Assembly: GCA_029262515.1 (NCBI GenBank)
Contig: JAJCZH010000003.1
Location: forward strand, 1 to 64,000
Source of the DNA: Deltaproteobacteria bacterium
Lineage (GTDB): Bacteria > Desulfobacterota > GWC2-55-46 > JADFVP01
Length of the DNA: 64,000 bases
Reading direction: 5' to 3'
Shown: one piece after another, positions 62,754-64,000 of the stretch
Layout: every line of letters starts with the position of its first letter
How positions within the stretch are numbered: the first letter of the stretch is position 1
The notes under the pieces: model-generated
Told to the model about the DNA's origin: nothing
The model's input: the letters and a program-made list of their open reading frames with translations, nothing else
Databases searched by the model: none
Program-made: the position numbers and the translations under genes

Positions 62754-63893
62754 TCACCATAACTTCGAAAGAGCCCTTTTAAAGTAGTAGCTCAGGACTT
62801 GCCCGACGCCTGAATAATAGAGGTTAAGGTTACAATTCTTGCAGATCATGATCTGCTTATTTCTCTGGCTCTTTATAAAGAGCTTGTGCCGATCGTTGTT
62901 CCATATCTCGGAGACCTTCTCCGTAAGCAGGTTACCAATATGGTAATTATTATACATTAGACACGGTGATACGTTACCTACGGGGTCGACCGTTATAACT
63001 GTAGTACACAACCTGCACTTGGGGATCGAGTGGCTTCCTTTTGTCAAGACTTCATTTGTGATGGTCAGCGGGGCCATATAGTTGACATAGACAGATTTAT
63101 CCGTGCTTTTCATATTTCGCTTGATAACTCTCCAGAACTCCTTTGCCTGTGCTTCCGACATCAGGTTGGAGACATCATCGGTTGGCGTAAAGTAAGGCTC
63201 CGGCAATACTCCGTCAACTGCCGAGGCGTCGATATTCGCCTGGCTGTACTCCTCCATAACGCGCGGGTAGACCGCGTCCACCGGGTAGTTACCCGAGAAG
63301 TCAATAATGTCATCCAGGCTGTCGAAGTTGTTCTTTGATATCGTATTGCAGATGACCACCTTGGTTCTTTTGTCACCGCTGTTCAGTTCTGAGATACTCT
63401 TTATGGCATCCTGCACAAGATTGAAGCCGCCATCTTTACCGCGTATCTCATCATGCTTTGACCCGACGTTGTCGAGTGAGAAGTAGATGGTATCGAGCCC
63501 CGAATCAACAAACCTCTTTACTGTTTCATGGTCTATAGAGATAGAGTTTGTCGGGAAATATGTGCCTATGCCGTTATCTGTACAGAACTGTATTATATCG
63601 AAGATAATATCTTTTCTGAGCAGGGCGTCACCGCCGAATATCTCAATGCTCTTTATTCCATAATCTCTTAGATTGGTCAGTATCTTCTTCCAGTCCTCCC
63701 ACTCAAGTTCAGCGGTCTTATCCGTAACCTCATTTCTCTTCCAGATATTACATGTTTTACACCGGCTCGTGCAGCGATAGGTGAGGTAGATAATAGCGTC
63801 TATTGCATGAACGTCACTTGAACAGGCATCTCTGTGCCTGGCATGAGACAAATTATTGTAAATCTCGGTTATTATACTCATACTCTTTTTCAC
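62754..63893 (-). CDS. Radical SAM protein with SPASM-like C-terminus
   Basis: 379 residues. The radical SAM motif is CTSRCKTC (C-x3-C-x2-C), followed by IEIFGGDALLRKDI, the GGE-like motif (GGD here). The C-terminal part has CRLCTTVITVDPVGNVSPC and ICKNCNL, cysteines of an auxiliary Fe-S cluster of the SPASM type. The substrate is unknown; the neighbours suggest a sugar or amino-sugar precursor. The start is GTG overlapping the upstream gene by 4 bases. Confidence 0.88.
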   Translation of the reverse strand: MKKSMSIITEIYNNLSHARHRDACSSDVHAIDAIIYLTYRCTSRCKTCNIWKRNEVTDKTAELEWEDWKKILTNLRDYGIKSIEIFGGDALLRKDIIFDIIQFCTDNGIGTYFPTNSISIDHETVKRFVDSGLDTIYFSLDNVGSKHDEIRGKDGGFNLVQDAIKSISELNSGDKRTKVVICNTISKNNFDSLDDIIDFSGNYPVDAVYPRVMEEYSQANIDASAVDGVLPEPYFTPTDDVSNLMSEAQAKEFWRVIKRNMKSTDKSVYVNYMAPLTITNEVLTKGSHSIPKCRLCTTVITVDPVGNVSPCLMYNNYHIGNLLTEKVSEIWNNDRHKLFIKSQRNKQIMICKNCNLNLYYSGVGQVLSYYFKRALSKLW

Positions 63894-64000
63894 TTCGCAG
63901 ATATTGCTTTATCTGTCCTCTTTATAAAGAGCCTCTTTACGGCAGGTGAGATCTTCGTGTCAATAAGATGCAAGAGCCTGCCGCAGAGGTTATTGTTGTA
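63890..64000 (-). CDS. C-terminal end of an unidentified protein (5' truncated by window edge)
   Basis: Thirty-six C-terminal residues are visible on the minus strand, ending in TGA that overlaps the GTG of the radical SAM gene. The fragment is basic (LIDTKISPAVKRLFIKR) and is too short to identify. It is probably the upstream member of the same operon. Confidence 0.7.
   Translation of the reverse strand, partial: YNNNLCGRLLHLIDTKISPAVKRLFIKRTDKAISAK

Overview
The window reads as a contiguous piece of a Gram-negative chromosome with moderate GC. The gene content is most like a deltaproteobacterial (Desulfobacterota / Geobacter-like) or related lineage. The supporting signs are the surE-pcm-yqaA-nlpD-rpoS stationary-phase cluster, one bifunctional Rel/SpoT enzyme, a type II secretion system with a separate gspN, a PEP-CTERM regulatory trio, and a probable GEMM-class cyclic-dinucleotide riboswitch. 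There is no rRNA, and I recognised no tRNA, CRISPR array, insertion sequence or prophage. A genus cannot be named from the sequence alone.

Region 1 (1-11 kb) is housekeeping: a metallophosphoesterase fragment, moaA, a class A penicillin-binding protein, rel and ridA, rpmB, a DUF218 membrane protein, a UPF0173 hydrolase, a DUF523 protein, purN and purM. A 425-base gap at 6809-7233 carries a good sigma-70 promoter and may encode a small RNA.

Region 2 (11-17 kb) runs surE, pcm, yqaA-like, a TIGR00725 Rossmann protein, nlpD, rpoS-like sigma factor, apt and gspN.

Region 3 (17-29 kb) is a type II secretion system in two divergent operons, gspC-D-E-F leftwards and gspG-H-I-J-K-L-M rightwards. The secretin GspD carries an extra C-terminal AMIN-like domain. 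No prepilin peptidase gene is present.

Region 4 (29-43.8 kb) is a PEP-CTERM / exosortase-type envelope region. It holds the PrsT-like TPR lipoprotein, a PEP-CTERM protein behind a near-perfect sigma-54 promoter, a PilZ protein, the sigma-54 activator PrsR and its kinase PrsK, and nucleotide-sugar enzymes including a two-domain oxidoreductase/epimerase fusion that lacks key residues in both halves. A 568-base gap then holds a GEMM-like riboswitch upstream of an Fn3 lipoprotein and a large secreted IPT/TIG-like protein. The base at the specificity position of the riboswitch is A, as in cGAMP-sensing members.

Region 5 (43.8-64 kb) is a leftward exopolysaccharide locus: glycosyltransferases, an asparagine-synthase-like amidotransferase, an O-antigen-ligase/polymerase-like protein, a Wzx-like flippase, a methyltransferase, a pyruvyl transferase, two polysaccharide deacetylases (one fused to a glycosyltransferase), two hexapeptide acyltransferases, and a tightly coupled radical SAM / formyltransferase / DUF362 / GT2 module. 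The exosortase and the export/chain-length genes are not in the window.

Taken together, regions 3-5 suggest one surface programme. Polysaccharide is made and modified by region 5, PEP-CTERM and other secreted proteins are exported, and expression is set by PrsK-PrsR/sigma-54, a c-di-GMP-type PilZ receptor and a cyclic-dinucleotide riboswitch. That integration is inference.
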